A stretch of DNA of 64,000 bases from Progne subis subis (Eukaryota > Chordata > Aves > Passeriformes > Hirundinidae): positions 3,260,501 to 3,324,500 of the forward strand of contig JAKJHU010000054.1 of NCBI GenBank assembly GCA_022316685.1. The letters run 5' to 3'. A program made the translations under genes and the position numbers. Shown one piece after another: positions 50,628 through 62,470 of the stretch. How positions within the stretch are numbered: position 1 is the stretch's first letter; each line of letters opens with the position of its first letter. The notes under the pieces are model-generated. The model saw nothing but the letters and a program-made list of their open reading frames with translations, was not told the DNA's origin and ran no database searches.

Positions 50628-51383
50628 TGGGAGCTGTGTGCCTTGAGAGTCACACACCACGTGAGCCTGTGTGCCAGAGGAGCCGTGTGCCATGAGAGTC
50701 ACACACCACGTGAGCCTGTGTGCCAGAGGAGCTGTGTGCCATGGGAGCCGTGTGCCATGAGAGTCACACACCACGTGAGCCTGTGTGCCAGAGGAGCTGT
50801 GTGCCATGAGAGTCACACACCACGTGAGCCTGTGTGCCAGAGGAGCTGTGTGCCATGAGAGTCACACACCACGTGAGCCTGTGTGCCAGAGGAGCTGTGT
50901 GCCATGAGAGTCACACACCACGTGAGCCTGTGTGCCAGAGGAGCTGTGTGCCATGGGAGCTGTGTGCCTTGAGAGTCACACACCACGTGAGCCTGTGTGC
51001 CAGAGGAGCTGTGTGCCATGGGAGCTGTGTGCCAGAGGAGCTGTGTGCCATGGCAGCTGCAGGAGCTGTGTGGGATAGGAGCCGTGTGCTGTGGGAGCTG
51101 CCTGCCTTGGGAGGTGTGTGGGAGCTGTGTGTCATGGCAGTAATGTGCTGTGGGAGGTATTTACCACAAGAGCTGTGTGCCATGGGGGCTGTGTGCCATG
51201 GGAGCTGTGTGCCCAAGGAGCTGTGTGCTGTGGGAGCTGTGCGCCATGGGGGCTGTGTGCCAGAGGAGCTCTGTGCCATGGGGGCTGTGTGCCATGTGAT
51301 CCGTGTGCCATAGGACCCCTTGTGCCACAGTCTCCCTATGCCATGTAGTCCCTGTGCCATGCAATCCCTGTGCCATGGCCCCC
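50628..51383. repeat. 49-bp and 15/16-bp minisatellite with E-boxes
   Basis: Seven units starting GAGAGTCACACACCACGTGA at 50645, 50694, 50759, 50808, 50857, 50906 and 50969 (period 49 bp, or 63-65 bp where an extra short unit is inserted). Each contains one CACGTG palindrome. The array then decays into short GTGTGCCATGGGAGCT-like units to about 51383. Confidence 0.92.
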
Positions 51384-52200
51384 TGTGCCGCTGGAGCCGT
51401 GTGCCCCGCCATGCCCAGCTCCGTGCGCTGCGGTGCCGGTGCCCGGTGCTGACGTGCTCCTCGGCACGCTCGCTGCAGCCTCCCGCCGCTCCCTGGCACC
51501 GTCAGCCGCCGGCGTCACCGCTGTGTCATCAGCTGCCTCTCGCACTGCGCTCGCTAATTCATCGGAGGGGAAATCTCCCGTCCGATGGAGGAGGGAACAG
51601 GGAATCCCAAAAGCAGGGACTGCAGAACATTTGCTTTCTTCCCGTTTCCCAGCCCCAGTTTTCCCACTGTGTCTTTGCTCCGTGCTCTCTGGGCAGGGCA
51701 GGTGACCCCTGACAGGGAAGGAGGGAGCGAGGGAGGTGTGTGGGAGAAAACCCAAACACGTCTCTAACAAGGAAAATAAAATCACACAACTGCAATGAAC
51801 AGAAAAAAACAGAGGCGCTACAGATTCCTGCAAAACAATGCAATGATGCCTTCGGGCTGGATGGGAAGAGGGGGGGAAACAGGACGGATGCAGCTCTGGC
51901 AATGCACAGAACAACTGCAAAGGGCTCACGCGCCCTGCCCAACTCCTGCACAGGCAATCCTGTTGTGTGCTGTCCCCTGGTGCTCCCCGTGCTTCCCCCT
52001 TGGCACCTACTGTCCCACTCTCTCCTGGCCCCACATCCCTGCAGCCTCCTCCCAAGCCCTGCTCCCCTCTCTTATGTTGGATCTTCTTGCTGTCTGTCTC
52101 CTTTAATTATGGCTCCATCTTGACACTCTGGAATTCACTCTCCTCTGCCAATTCATTCTCCAGATTCCTTCCTTAGCCAGGATTTGCTTTCCCCATTCCC
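51384..52200. other. No gene recognised
   Basis: A small CpG-richer patch at about 51400-51590 is followed by single-copy-looking sequence. No exon signature or domain was seen. Confidence 0.4.
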
Positions 52201-52204
52201 TCCA

Positions 52205-52458
52205 GTCCTGGGTTCGGTTTTAGTTGTGGCAGGGGAGATTTAGGTTGGATATTGGGGAAAATTTGTTCATGAAAGGCCCGTCCAGCCCTGGCACAGGTGC
52301 CCAGGACAGTGATGGAGCCACAATCCCTGGCTGGGTTTAACATATGTGTGGATGTGGCACTCAGGGACATGGGTTAGTGGTGGGCCTTGGCAGTGCTGGG
52401 GAAACAGTAGGACTTCATGATCTTGGAAGTCTTTTCCAACCATAATGAATCCATGTGT
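52205..52458 (+). mobile_element. CR1 LINE fragment
   Basis: Sense CR1: AGATTTAGGTTGGATATTGG, TGTGGATGTGGCACTCAGGGACATGGGTTAGTGG and CTTGGAAGTCTTTTCCAACC, including the 3' end. Confidence 0.93.
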
Positions 52459-52459
52459 C

Positions 52460-54155
52460 TATCCCCCAGACGTCAGCAACCCCAACACAATCACAGCAGC
52501 TCCTCCTCCCCTCCCCTGTCTGCACTCTACATGTCTGCACATCCTTCACTCTGCAGAGTAGTATTCCTACCTTTTAGAGAACAGGATTTATATGCTCTGG
52601 GGGGAATCCTTGGGGAAATCTTGCACTGGGATATCTTCCAAGCACGTTTGGCTGTACCCAGGGCATTCTGAACACCACACTCATAGTGTATCCTGGTCCT
52701 CCTCACCATCCCCTGAGGAAGAGCAAGAATCCCCAACAACCACCTTTCTGCAAGTTATCCTTTCCCACATTTGCAGTCCCTCAGAGCAAAAGCACAAAGG
52801 GGAGCGTCTCTGGTTTTATGGCAGGATACAGCAGCCAGGCACATGTGGGTATATCTCACCAAGCTGGACACAGATGACTGGAGATCTGGGCTGGGATAGG
52901 AACAAAGTGATGCACGAGTCCCATCGCGGGGGTCAATCCCGGGGCAAGTTCCATTCAGTGTTTTCATCCACAGCTTACAGACTGGAGGAAAACCCACCCA
53001 CCAGCTTGCAGGGCTGGCACAGCAGAGCCGTGCTGGCCTCACATATCTGATCGAAAGGCACACTTGATTAATTACAAATCCAGGCTAAAGTCAATTACAG
53101 ACACACTGTAATTGAAGGACAAGTCTCGGCCGGTTCCTTGGGATAACAATAATCTCACAGTCAAATACAATTCCAGAACCTCATATCTGCTCATACACTG
53201 GGAGGAGATGTTCCAAGGAGCCTTCCAAGGAAGGCTGCAGCCGACAGCAGGATGGGATGTGTGGGGATCAAAGGCTTTTTTTTCCCTAGTGAAGCAGCAA
53301 ATCTGAGCAGGAGTCAGGCAGACTGAGTCTCCCCAAGCTCAGATGAGGTCTGTAACCCCAGCCCCTAACACAACAATGACCCTGAGTCCCCACAGTGCTT
53401 CCACACCGACCAGACAAGGGTGTGCCATGAGAAAATCAAGTGCAAAAGTGGCTGCAAAGCAGGATTTAGCCCAAGGGAGGTCTAGAGATTCTGCTGATTG
53501 CTGCACGTGAGTGCTGCCCATACCCACAGCAGCCTCAACACCACCTAATGTCAGCAAATCTGGTGAACCCAATTTTTGAGAAGTTGGGGATCACTAATGC
53601 TTGGCTTGCCAGCTTCTTGCAGTCTGTGGTTATGGAATCTCCTCCTCCTGGGCTGAGGGAAGCTCAGGATTCCCATTCCAGGCTCAGGGATGCCACAGGA
53701 CTGCCAGCCTGGAACTGACAGGAACTGTTCCAGGTACCACACCCACCAGTGTGCAATGGTCAGGAGTGACAGGTTCTGGTTTACACCTCAGGAACTAATA
53801 ATGGTGTCTGAACATCTGACAACCATACACTAACCACCAATGGACATGGTCCACTTGATAGTGAAGGTCTGTTTTCTCCAAGAGCTACCTCTGACCCAAA
53901 GTTCATGTTCTCTGGACCAAAGCAGGCACCAAATCTGCACTTGGGCTGTCAGGAACCTCCACTGACTGAGGTTCACCCCTTTCATGGAGGACACATCACC
54001 TGAGCTCTTTGGCACGGCAGGATTTCAGTCTTTCCTGCTTTTGACCTCCCACAGCCTCCAGGGGTGGAGCAGAGGTGTGTGCCAACACCAACCAACCTGT
54101 GGTCGTGCCAGGAAAGGGGTTTTACTACGATGGTGACTGACCACGGGTCACACTG
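52460..54155. other. No gene or repeat recognised
   Basis: Single-copy-looking intronic sequence. Open frames on both strands are short and lack domains or coherent splice sites. Confidence 0.4.
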
Positions 54156-54159
54156 AGAT

Positions 54160-54250
54160 GCTGTGGAGTCCCCACACCTGGGGATGTTCACACACCACCT
54201 GGACACAGCCCTGGAAACCTGCTCCAGGTGACCCAGCTGAACCCAGGTGA
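54160..54250 (+). mobile_element. CR1 LINE fragment, divergent subfamily
   Basis: Resembles the CR1 subfamily reading GATGCTGTGGAGTC...CACCTGGACACAGCCCTGG...CTGCTCCAGGTGACCC. It is short and old. Confidence 0.65.
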
Positions 54251-54254
54251 CATC

Positions 54255-56000
54255 CAAAGGCCACCTCCCACGTCAACCAATCTGCTTGTGTAAAAATAAA
54301 GAGCTGCAGTGCCCTGTGATCGGACCAGATGAAAGGTGCTGCTATGCTGAGTTTTGGGGTGTCACAGGAGGTCACATGGCTGCAGGACATCCCCTGTCCC
54401 ATGCAGCATTCCCAAACAGGGCTGGAGTAAGAGGGCTAAGGAGCACAGCCTGCAGCTTTGCTGGGCACACACAAAGGGTAATTCCTCATCTGGACACTGG
54501 CTGAAGCAGCTGGGAGGAGAGCCAGGAAAGCAAGGAGATGACATTAAGGGTAGAAGTTGTTCAAGAGCAAGAGAAAATGCCTTACAGACAGAGATCCCAC
54601 AGGTTGTTACAATCTGCTCTCACCTTACAGGGAGGAAATGCTGGAAACTGAAGAGCTGAGGTCCATCATGTCCTTTCATCAAAACCTCGAACTCCTGGAG
54701 CCCCTCCTTTGTCAAACTCAATGTAGCAATTCCAGTGGCAGGGAGAACCAGGACACAGCCAGCTCAGGGCACAGGAGTGCCAGGTAGCACCGTGCTCCTG
54801 GACACCAGCACCGTCTGGTTGGGAAGTCCAGCCATCCCCACCCACGTCTGATGACACCAGCCAGGTGCCTTTCTCTCTGAACTGCCTGCCCATGTCCTGC
54901 AACACAGCATGCTCTTAATCCCCTCCCCCAGACACACTCTAAAGACCCAGGAACAACCAGGAATAGCCAGCAGCAAGGAGTCAAAATCCAGCGCTGGAGC
55001 AGTGCTGCCGCTGTGGCCAGATGGCTCTGAGAAGGTGAATCTCCATCAAGTTTTTGTGAAGAAAATCCCAGCCTTTCACACTGAAGACATCATATCAAGA
55101 AATAACAGTTGAGGCTGGTGCTGCCTTTCAGCAGGATTGCACACACACTCACACCAGCCACAAAGCTGTTTCCCTCTGGCACCGTGAGGGACAAGTCCAT
55201 TTCCTCCTACCATAAATTATTCCATATTAGGAACCTACAAGGGTTGAACAGCTCATTCCAAAGCCCTTCCTAGTTGTTTCAGTATCTCCCTCCTGCCAAG
55301 ATAAGGTAACTTCTGCCCTCACGCTGTGGAGGATGCCAAGTGACAGATGAAGCCCCCGAACACCTCAACAACACAGAGAAAAAAAAGCCAAGACCCTTCT
55401 CCAGCACCAGTGCTTCCCCTAGACTGACCCCAGTGAGAGGCTGGTCAGCAGGAGATGGCTGGCAAGCAAGGGTGACAGCTCTGCAGCAGATTTTATCCAC
55501 TGCTCCCCGGGGCTTGTTCTGATGACACTTAAGGAGGGGCCACATCTCCATGCCACAGCACAGGGCAGTTTGTCAACACCGTGGCCCAGCTCTGCACGCT
55601 CCATCCTGACATTTCAGTAGCTCTGTGGGAGCTATTTTGGTCTCTGCCAAGGGCAGAGCTCTGACACAGGCAGCCAGAGGAAGGGGGAGGCAAGGGGGAT
55701 GCAGGAGGAGAAGCCTCCCAGACAAGGCACAGATCAGGATCACCTCCCATGTCGTGGAGCCCACTGCCCCATGCTGGCCACACAGGCTGCTTGAGTGCAG
55801 GGGGGATTTGCTTCCAGCCTATCCCAGGCTGGGGCGTGGGGGAACTCCACAGAGCTGTCCTGGAGGAGGACAGGAACCACCCCACACAGGCAAACCCCAC
55901 CTGCCAACCCCCCTCCACCACCTCCAGACACAGCAGGATCTGCACATCCCAGCTTGAGCAGGAGCGGCTCAGCAGAGAGCCAGGAGCCTGCACAGCACTT
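54255..56000. other. No gene or repeat recognised
   Basis: Unclassified intronic sequence. A short minus-strand stretch near 55350 slightly resembles STX1A exon 3 but was rejected. Confidence 0.4.
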
Positions 56001-56002
56001 CA

Positions 56003-56428
56003 GAGGATCACAGAACCAGGGAAGCGTTGGGGTTGGAAGGGACCTTCAAAGGTGATCCAGCCCAACCCACTGCCCAGGGCAGGGACAGCTTCCACTGTCC
56101 CAGGCTGCTCCAAGCCATGTCCAACCTGGCCTTGGACACTTCCAGGGATGGAGCTGAGCCACAGCTCCTCTAGGCAACCTGTGCCAGGGCCTCAGCACCC
56201 TCACAGGGAAGAATTTCTTCTTAATATCTAATCTAATCTCCCCTCTTTTAGATTAAGACTTGTTCTGTCACTATTTGCACGTGAAAAGTCACTCTCCGTC
56301 TTTTTCAGAAACCCCCTTCAGGCTGAGAGGGGCTCTAGGTTCTCCCCAGAGCCTTCTCATCCCTAGGCTGAGCACCCTCAGCTCTCTCAGCCTGTCTCCA
56401 GAGCAGAGGGGTCCCAGCCCTTTGATTC
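56003..56428 (-). mobile_element. CR1 LINE fragment
   Basis: Antisense CR1: GGGGTTGGAAGGGACCTTCAAAGG, TTGGACACTTCCAGGGATGG, GGAAGAATTTCTTCTTAATATC and, further in, TAGGTTCTCCCCAGAGCCTTCTC. One of the longer copies. Confidence 0.92.
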
Positions 56429-56429
56429 C

Positions 56430-59175
56430 TCCACATTTCCCTGTGGAGGACAGGTCAGAGAGCTCATCCCAGCACCAGGAACAGAGCCTACAAGAACAGC
56501 TCAGGGCAGAGGGGGTAGCCCAGCTTCAGCCCTGCTGGGTACAATTTTGCCTGCAAAAGGCAAGCAGGAAGGTGTTTTCAATTTACATTTATCCTGCAAT
56601 GTGAATTAGGAGCCCCAGGCACACATAAGGAGGGAGTTTTCCAAGTCTCAGGTCCCATCAAGCCACAATTGCTGCGCAAAACTCCAGGTCGTGCTTGAGA
56701 CGAACTTGGACAGCTCAGAACCTGGAGCCTTTAGGTAACTCAAGTTGGTCTCCTACTGTGCTCAAAATTGGAAATAGGGATACCAACCCCAGGGGATCAC
56801 GGGATTGTGGTCCTCTGCTAGAGATGGAGCAAGGCAGCAGCAGCATTCCCCACAGCTGAGGTGCCAGAGCAGCTGACTGCAAGAAGACCCCACCAGGGGC
56901 CAAGAAAAGCCTGTTTACATCACAAGAATTTGGGTTTTTCACATGAAAAGTTACTTCAATCACAAAAATAATGGATTTTTTTTTCCATTTTTCTGCTGCT
57001 CACAGCTATGGGACGTCATTCCAGGCTGTTCCATCCGTATCAATGACCACCCTCCCACCAGTGGTGGGTTCAGAGGCTGGTCCCAAGAGGAAGCCCTTCA
57101 TCAGCAAAGTCAATGACTAATTTCTTCACTTCAGGCTGCTGGAAAAAGCAGCTCAAAGCTTCTCTAGTGACAGAGGAGGAGTTCCCCAGGGCCTCGGTGC
57201 TGTGTCCATACAGCTCAGAGCTGGTACACCCTGGAAATGGAGCTACAATGGCAAACACTGACAAATCCTTTTATCAGCATTTTTTTTCATGCAAAACTGA
57301 GCAACAGGGCAAACAAAAAAGAACAAGATTGAGGGTGTAAATGTCACTTCATTATCTTTTCAATTAAGAGCAAATTTTACACATCCTTCGCCAGCTAAAT
57401 CTTGAGAGCAGCTCCATCTGATGTGGCTCCACCACTGCAGAATTGGAACAGCAGGAACTAAGCAGGATCTTCTTAAAATTCAGAAGAAAATAAGGTGGGT
57501 GATGTTCTGCCTACATTCTCCAACTTGCTTTCCCACCAGGCTGCTTTCCTGTAGCACCAGAAGCTATTAAAAGCTTTTGCAGTAGTCTCAAGAGCACAGA
57601 ATTATCTTCCAGATTGGGAGCTCCAGATTCCTTTTGGTCTTGGTGAGATATATAATCCACACATGGTGCCATTACCCACTCCAAGCACTGTCTCTGCAAG
57701 AACCCAGATGGATGCCAAGAATAAGGCACTTCTTATAGCTGAGGCATTTTTAAGAGATGTTAACATGCCTTGCATAAACGTGTCCTACTTTCTGACTTGG
57801 GTTGAACACACATGAGTCACTCAGCTGCATCCTCCTAAAAGCCCACACCTGTACAGAAAAATCCCACCTCCTCTCTCACACACCCAACCTGATCAGGAAG
57901 TGATGGCAAAGACAGGAACATGCTGGTTTTATCATCATGATTCAAAACCTTTAAGCCCTCAATGAAAAAAAAAAATGTTACTCCACATCACTGCCCAAGG
58001 CGCTGTGGAGTCACCTTCCACCATCACCACAGGACCAGGCTTTTACAGGTGACTCTGAGCTCAGGACAGACCTGCTCCTGAAAACAAGGTATCAGCATGA
58101 GGTTTGAATCGCCTTTCATCTCAGAACAGTTGGAGGGGTGACAAGAAGTGACACAAAGACTTCTGGCTCCTTCCAGTACAATGGGGACAATGTTCTCCAC
58201 CCCTCAAGGACGAGGCTTTGCCTCCCTCAGAGAGCAGATGCAGCATCTGACCAGCTCTGCTGCTCCTCCCATGGGAAGAGCAGCCTTTCAAGTCTCGACA
58301 TTGCCACCTCCCCTCAAAACCTTCTCACTGTGCTACAAAGGGCAAGAGAGGAAAGGACTGGCAGAGGTCACACCAGCTGTGGTTTCTCACCAGAGGCTTT
58401 GGTTGACAGAGAACTTTGGAACATCAACCTTGTTTCTTCAACAAAAAGCTTCAAAGAGAGCACCTGCCAGTCTGAGAACAGCAGCTCCCTGCAGCTGAGA
58501 AGAGCAGGCAGCATCACAGCTTGTTCAACAAGCCAAAGGGAGCACAGAAAAACCCCTCCAGCCAGTCTGTCCCTGCTCTGCTTTCAACCCAGAAACTTTT
58601 TAGAAGAAACCTGTGGGTTTCTATCCATTTTTATCTATTGAAGCAACCACAGATACAAACTGCACTGTCTTCTCATCTCTCCTTTTTTGCTCTAGATAAA
58701 TGCTAATGCACCTATGCTGCCTCAACTGCCCTCAGGGTCAGCTCCTTCTTGAACTCAGGAGCTCTTTACCTGAGGTTAAGGTCCTCCTCTTGAGCATTTG
58801 TAGGATCAATCTTTTAAGGCAACCCTTAATTTAAGAGACTAAAGACCAAGAATCATTTGTACTGGAAACCCTTTGACACAACCTGACCAGCTGTAATATC
58901 CAACTAATTGTTGCAAGCTTTGAAACATTGGTGCAACTCAAAAACTTTTCCCAGTGCAATAAAAAGTCCAACAGTATTCAAACCATTGCACACAGGCATG
59001 GAATGAGGGATGGTTTCATGGCGTGGCACTAGAGAAAGGTTGGAACTGACACAGACTCACTCTGGTATGTGGGCATGTCAGGATTTGGTTATTTTCCATC
59101 CTAACTTTCCCCAGAAGCTGCTCCCTTCATGGCTGTGGTTTTAAGGGCAGAGGAAAAAGTTTCAAACTTGGTACC
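56430..59175. other. No gene or repeat recognised
   Basis: Moderately AT-rich intronic sequence. It contains short poly(T) and poly(A) runs (about 56973 and 57966) but no recognised element. Confidence 0.4.
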
Positions 59176-59179
59176 AGGT

Positions 59180-59300
59180 CAGATGGGGCTTGGAGCAACC
59201 TGGGATGGCAGAAGGTGTCCCTGCCCATGGCAGAGGGTGGAACAAGATGAGCTTTTAAGGTTCCTTCCAACCCAGACCACCCTGTGATATCATGATTTGA
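59180..59300 (+). mobile_element. CR1 LINE fragment, 3' end only
   Basis: Sense CR1: GGGCTTGGAGCAACCTGGGA, GTGTCCCTGCCCATGGCAGAG and AAGGTTCCTTCCAACCCAGACC. Confidence 0.9.
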
Positions 59301-59435
59301 TGATATCCACCACTGTTGACCAGACCCAAGAAGAAAAGGCTTCCACCAGATCCATGGGACCATGGAGGTGGCAGCCCCAGGAAACCAAAGAAAAAGCCTT
59401 TGGGTTATGGGAACTGGCACAAACATCCTTGCATG

Positions 59436-59452
59436 CACACACACACACACAT
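59436..59452. repeat. (CA)n microsatellite
   Basis: Short dinucleotide run of eight copies. Confidence 0.9.
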
Positions 59453-59515
59453 AACAACTTGGAGATGGTGCCCAACAAAACAGACCGAAACAGCATCAAG
59501 GGCATTTCACACATT

Positions 59516-59748
59516 AATGGAATCATGGCCCTAGAGTGGTTTGGATTGGAAACAACCACAAAAGCTCGTCTTATTCCACACCCTGCCATGGGAAGGGACG
59601 CCTCCCACTATCCCAAGTTGCTCCAAGCCCTGCCCAGCCTGGCCTTGGACACTTCCAGGGATGGGTCAACCACAGCTGCTCTGGGGAACCTGTGCCAGGG
59701 CCTCCCCTACCCTCACAGAGAAGAAATTCTCTCCAGCATCTAAAATGC
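59516..59748 (-). mobile_element. CR1 LINE fragment
   Basis: Antisense CR1: GTGGTTTGGATTGGAAACAACC, GTTGCTCCAAGCCCTGCCCAG, TTGGACACTTCCAGGGATGG and AGAGAAGAAATTCTCTCCAGC. Confidence 0.92.
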
Positions 59749-59749
59749 T

Positions 59750-60644
59750 GCTACCTGAGGGCTGCTTCCAGCCCTGAGCAGCCCTGGCAGTTAGCAGAAC
59801 AATGATGGATCACTCTCCTTATCAAAGGTGCACAGCGAAGTGGTTCATTGGAGGCTGGTAATACAGAATATCTGCACAAGATGGTCTTCAGCTGCACACA
59901 CATCAGTATTTACCGATCAGAAGCCAAGTCCTGACCTGCTGGATTCTATACCACCTGATTAATTATTTACCTCAAACCTAATTAATCATCCATTAACTCT
60001 AGGTGAGCTCTTCTACCAGTAGGGCAGATTCATGGAGTGACTCAATAAATGCTTCCACCATTTAGAGCTTCATATAATTAAGAAGAAAAATCTTCCCTGA
60101 GAGAGCCCCAGACATGCGAGAGGCCACATCCCAGGTGCATTTCATCTTCTCTACCTGACAATCCTTGGGCCTTGCCCTGGTGCTGTTATCCCTGCCATGA
60201 TGTTCAGTGCTTATCCAGACAGCACTTTTTTTTCTTAGCTGCATCCAAAGCAACTCTTTTCTTTGCATTTTTTGCTAATAAACTGATAACTTGATTAGGA
60301 AAATACAGTTCTGCTCCACCTCTGTGGGGCCTGGAAACTCATTAACAGTGCTGAGAGATAAGATGCTTAAACCTATTAAGCAGGCGCTGTCGGCATTAAA
60401 AGCAAGTTCAAGATTTGTTGCCAGCTCTCAAAAAACATTTCTCTGCAACAGATCCCAGGGACTGAGGCAGGATCAGCAGAAAGGGCTCTGGGGACACAGG
60501 AGGAGACGTGTCACCACAAGGGAAGTGACAGGGCCATTAACAAGGCATGGTCTCCTCCCAGAGTGTTTGGCCTAAGTGCTGCCCAGCCAGAGCCTTCGTA
60601 GCCATCACACCCAAAACATCAATAATTCATCCCATTTCCCCAGC
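59750..60644. other. No gene or repeat recognised
   Basis: AT-richer intronic sequence without identifiable features. Confidence 0.4.
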
Positions 60645-60955
60645 CACAGAATCAATTAGGTTGGAAAAGCCCTCTGAGATGATGAAGTCCAACCATTCCC
60701 CCAGCACTGACAAGGCCACTACTACTGACCCATGTTCACACATCTGTTAAATCCACCCAGGAATGGGGATTCCACCACTGCTCTGCACAGGCCGGACAGC
60801 TCCTTCCATGATGAAATTTGCCTCAACAGCCAACCTAAATATTCCCTAGTGCAACTTGAGGCTGTTTCCTCTTGACCTGTTCCCTGGGAGCAGAGCCCAA
60901 CCCACACCTGGTTCCACTCTCCTGCCAGGAAGTTGTGGAGAGGGAGAAGGTCCCT
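60645..60955 (-). mobile_element. CR1 LINE fragment
   Basis: Antisense CR1: CACAGAATCAATTAGGTTGGAAAAGCCCTCTGAGATGATG, AACTTGAGGCTGTTTCCTCTTG and GGGAGCAGAGCCCAACCC. Confidence 0.92.
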
Positions 60956-61530
60956 CACAGTCACTAACACGATGCAGGCATTGCTTCTGAAGTGACAGAC
61001 TAATTTCTTTGTCCCTATCAGCATCTGTACACATCTCACAGGCAGGCTGCTGGGTCTGGAATGTCAACCCAGACCCCATCTCGTGTCTCAGTCACAAGCC
61101 GGGATTTATGGTAACACCTCCCCAGCCCACGTGTCCTCCTGTCACCCTCTCCAGAGGAGACTTACCCAAACACAGCACATCATCACCAACTGGAGAGGAA
61201 CTGGAGCGTGTTAACAACATGACACGTCCCTGAAAGTCAGCCCAGCACTCCACTGATGCAGGAATTGCATCCATGAGCCGGCCACGTTAGGTAGAATGTC
61301 TCAGGTGTGAGAAAAATCATTCAGCATCACCACATCCCATGAATCCACCCCGATCCCCGGGCCAGGATATCCCTTTTGGGGCAGCCTCAGCAGGCTGAGT
61401 GCCCCAGGTGAGCTGAGGGTCTGTACTAGGACCAGAACCAGTCCCTAAATCCATCAGGACACAGGCAATGGATCAAAAAACCCACAGCAAGTTTGTGAAA
61501 GGTACCGAGTGGTGGGGAAGGGAAAGGGGA
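60956..61530. other. No gene or repeat recognised
   Basis: Unclassified intronic sequence between two CR1 fragments. Confidence 0.4.
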
Positions 61531-61534
61531 AGGG

Positions 61535-61646
61535 GACCTGGACAGGCTGGAGCAGTGGGTCCACAGGAACCTCATGAGGTTCAATCAGGCCTGGCAAGGT
61601 CATGGACATGGATCAGGACAATCCTTGGTGCCAGCAAAGACTAGGG
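61535..61646 (+). mobile_element. CR1 LINE fragment, left flank of GGAT array
   Basis: Sense CR1: CTGGACAGGCTGGAGCAGTGGGTCCACAGGAACCTCATGAGGTTCA up to CCAGCAAAGACTAGGGG. It corresponds to the CR1 flank at 44036-44090 but is clearly diverged from it. Confidence 0.88.
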
Positions 61647-61904
61647 GATGTATAGAGATGGATGGATGGATGGGTGGATGGGTGGATAGATGGATGGATG
61701 GATGGATGGATGGATGGATGGATGGATGGATGGAGATGGATGGATGGATGGATGGAGATGGATGGATGGATGGAGATGGATGGATGGAGATGGATGGATG
61801 GAGATGGATGGATGGATGGAGATGGATGGATGGATGGAGATGGATGGATGGATGGACGGATGGATGGATGGATGGACGGATGGATGGATGGACGGATGGA
61901 TGGA
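61647..61904. repeat. (GGAT)n microsatellite array
   Basis: About 258 bp of GGAT repeats with GGAGAT and GGAC interruptions, second plus-strand copy. Confidence 0.95.
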
Positions 61905-62170
61905 GAGCAGCTCTGTGAGAAGGACTTTCCAGCTGAAGTCCCATTTGCCAAAAGAGATTTGGGACATCAGTGACCTCTGTGCAGTCCTTCAGTTCCCAAA
62001 GGCTGACGTTTATTCTTGGAAACAGAGCTCCGAGTTTCGCATTGCAACTTATTGATTCAAGCTGTGGGAAACAAGAACAAAGCCATCACATGCTGACTCA
62101 ACCCCTTCCTGATTTTCTAGAATCTTTTCCAACTCTGACCAACACAACCATTTGCAGCAGGTAAGACAGA
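61903..62170 (+). repeat. 266-bp duplicated segment, copy B
   Basis: Nearly identical to 44335-44600 (two substitutions and one 2-bp indel by eye). It begins at the end of the GGAT array and ends GTAAGACAGA; sequence beyond that point differs between the copies. Confidence 0.9.
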
Positions 62171-62234
62171 AGAGGCGAAGATGCAGAAGGGATGGATGGA
62201 TGGATGGAGGGCATCCTGTTGGTCTCTAAAGGAG

Positions 62235-62470
62235 AAGTTTGGGTTACATATTAAGAAGAAATTCTTCCCTGTGAGGGTGGTGGCACACAGGTTGCCCAGA
62301 GCAGCTGTGGCTGCCCCATCCCTGGAAATGACCCAGGCCAGGCTGGACAGGGCTTGCAGCAACCTGGTTTAGTGGAATTTGTCCCTTCCAATGGCAGGGG
62401 GTGGAATGAGATGGGCTTTAAGGTCCCTTCCAACCCAACTCATTCTGCGAATCCAAGATTTCATGCGCTT
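62235..62470 (+). mobile_element. CR1 LINE fragment
   Basis: Sense CR1: TTAAGAAGAAATTCTTCCCTG, GGTTGCCCAGAGCAGCTGTGG, GGCTGGACAGGGCTTGCAGC and TTTAAGGTCCCTTCCAACCC. Confidence 0.93.

Noticed and set aside
55320..55385. Minus-strand stretch reading VEVFGGFI, vaguely like the VEEIRGFI of STX1A exon 3
   Set aside because: Similarity stops after eight residues, no acceptor AG precedes it, and the conserved KRKHSAIL sequence is absent.
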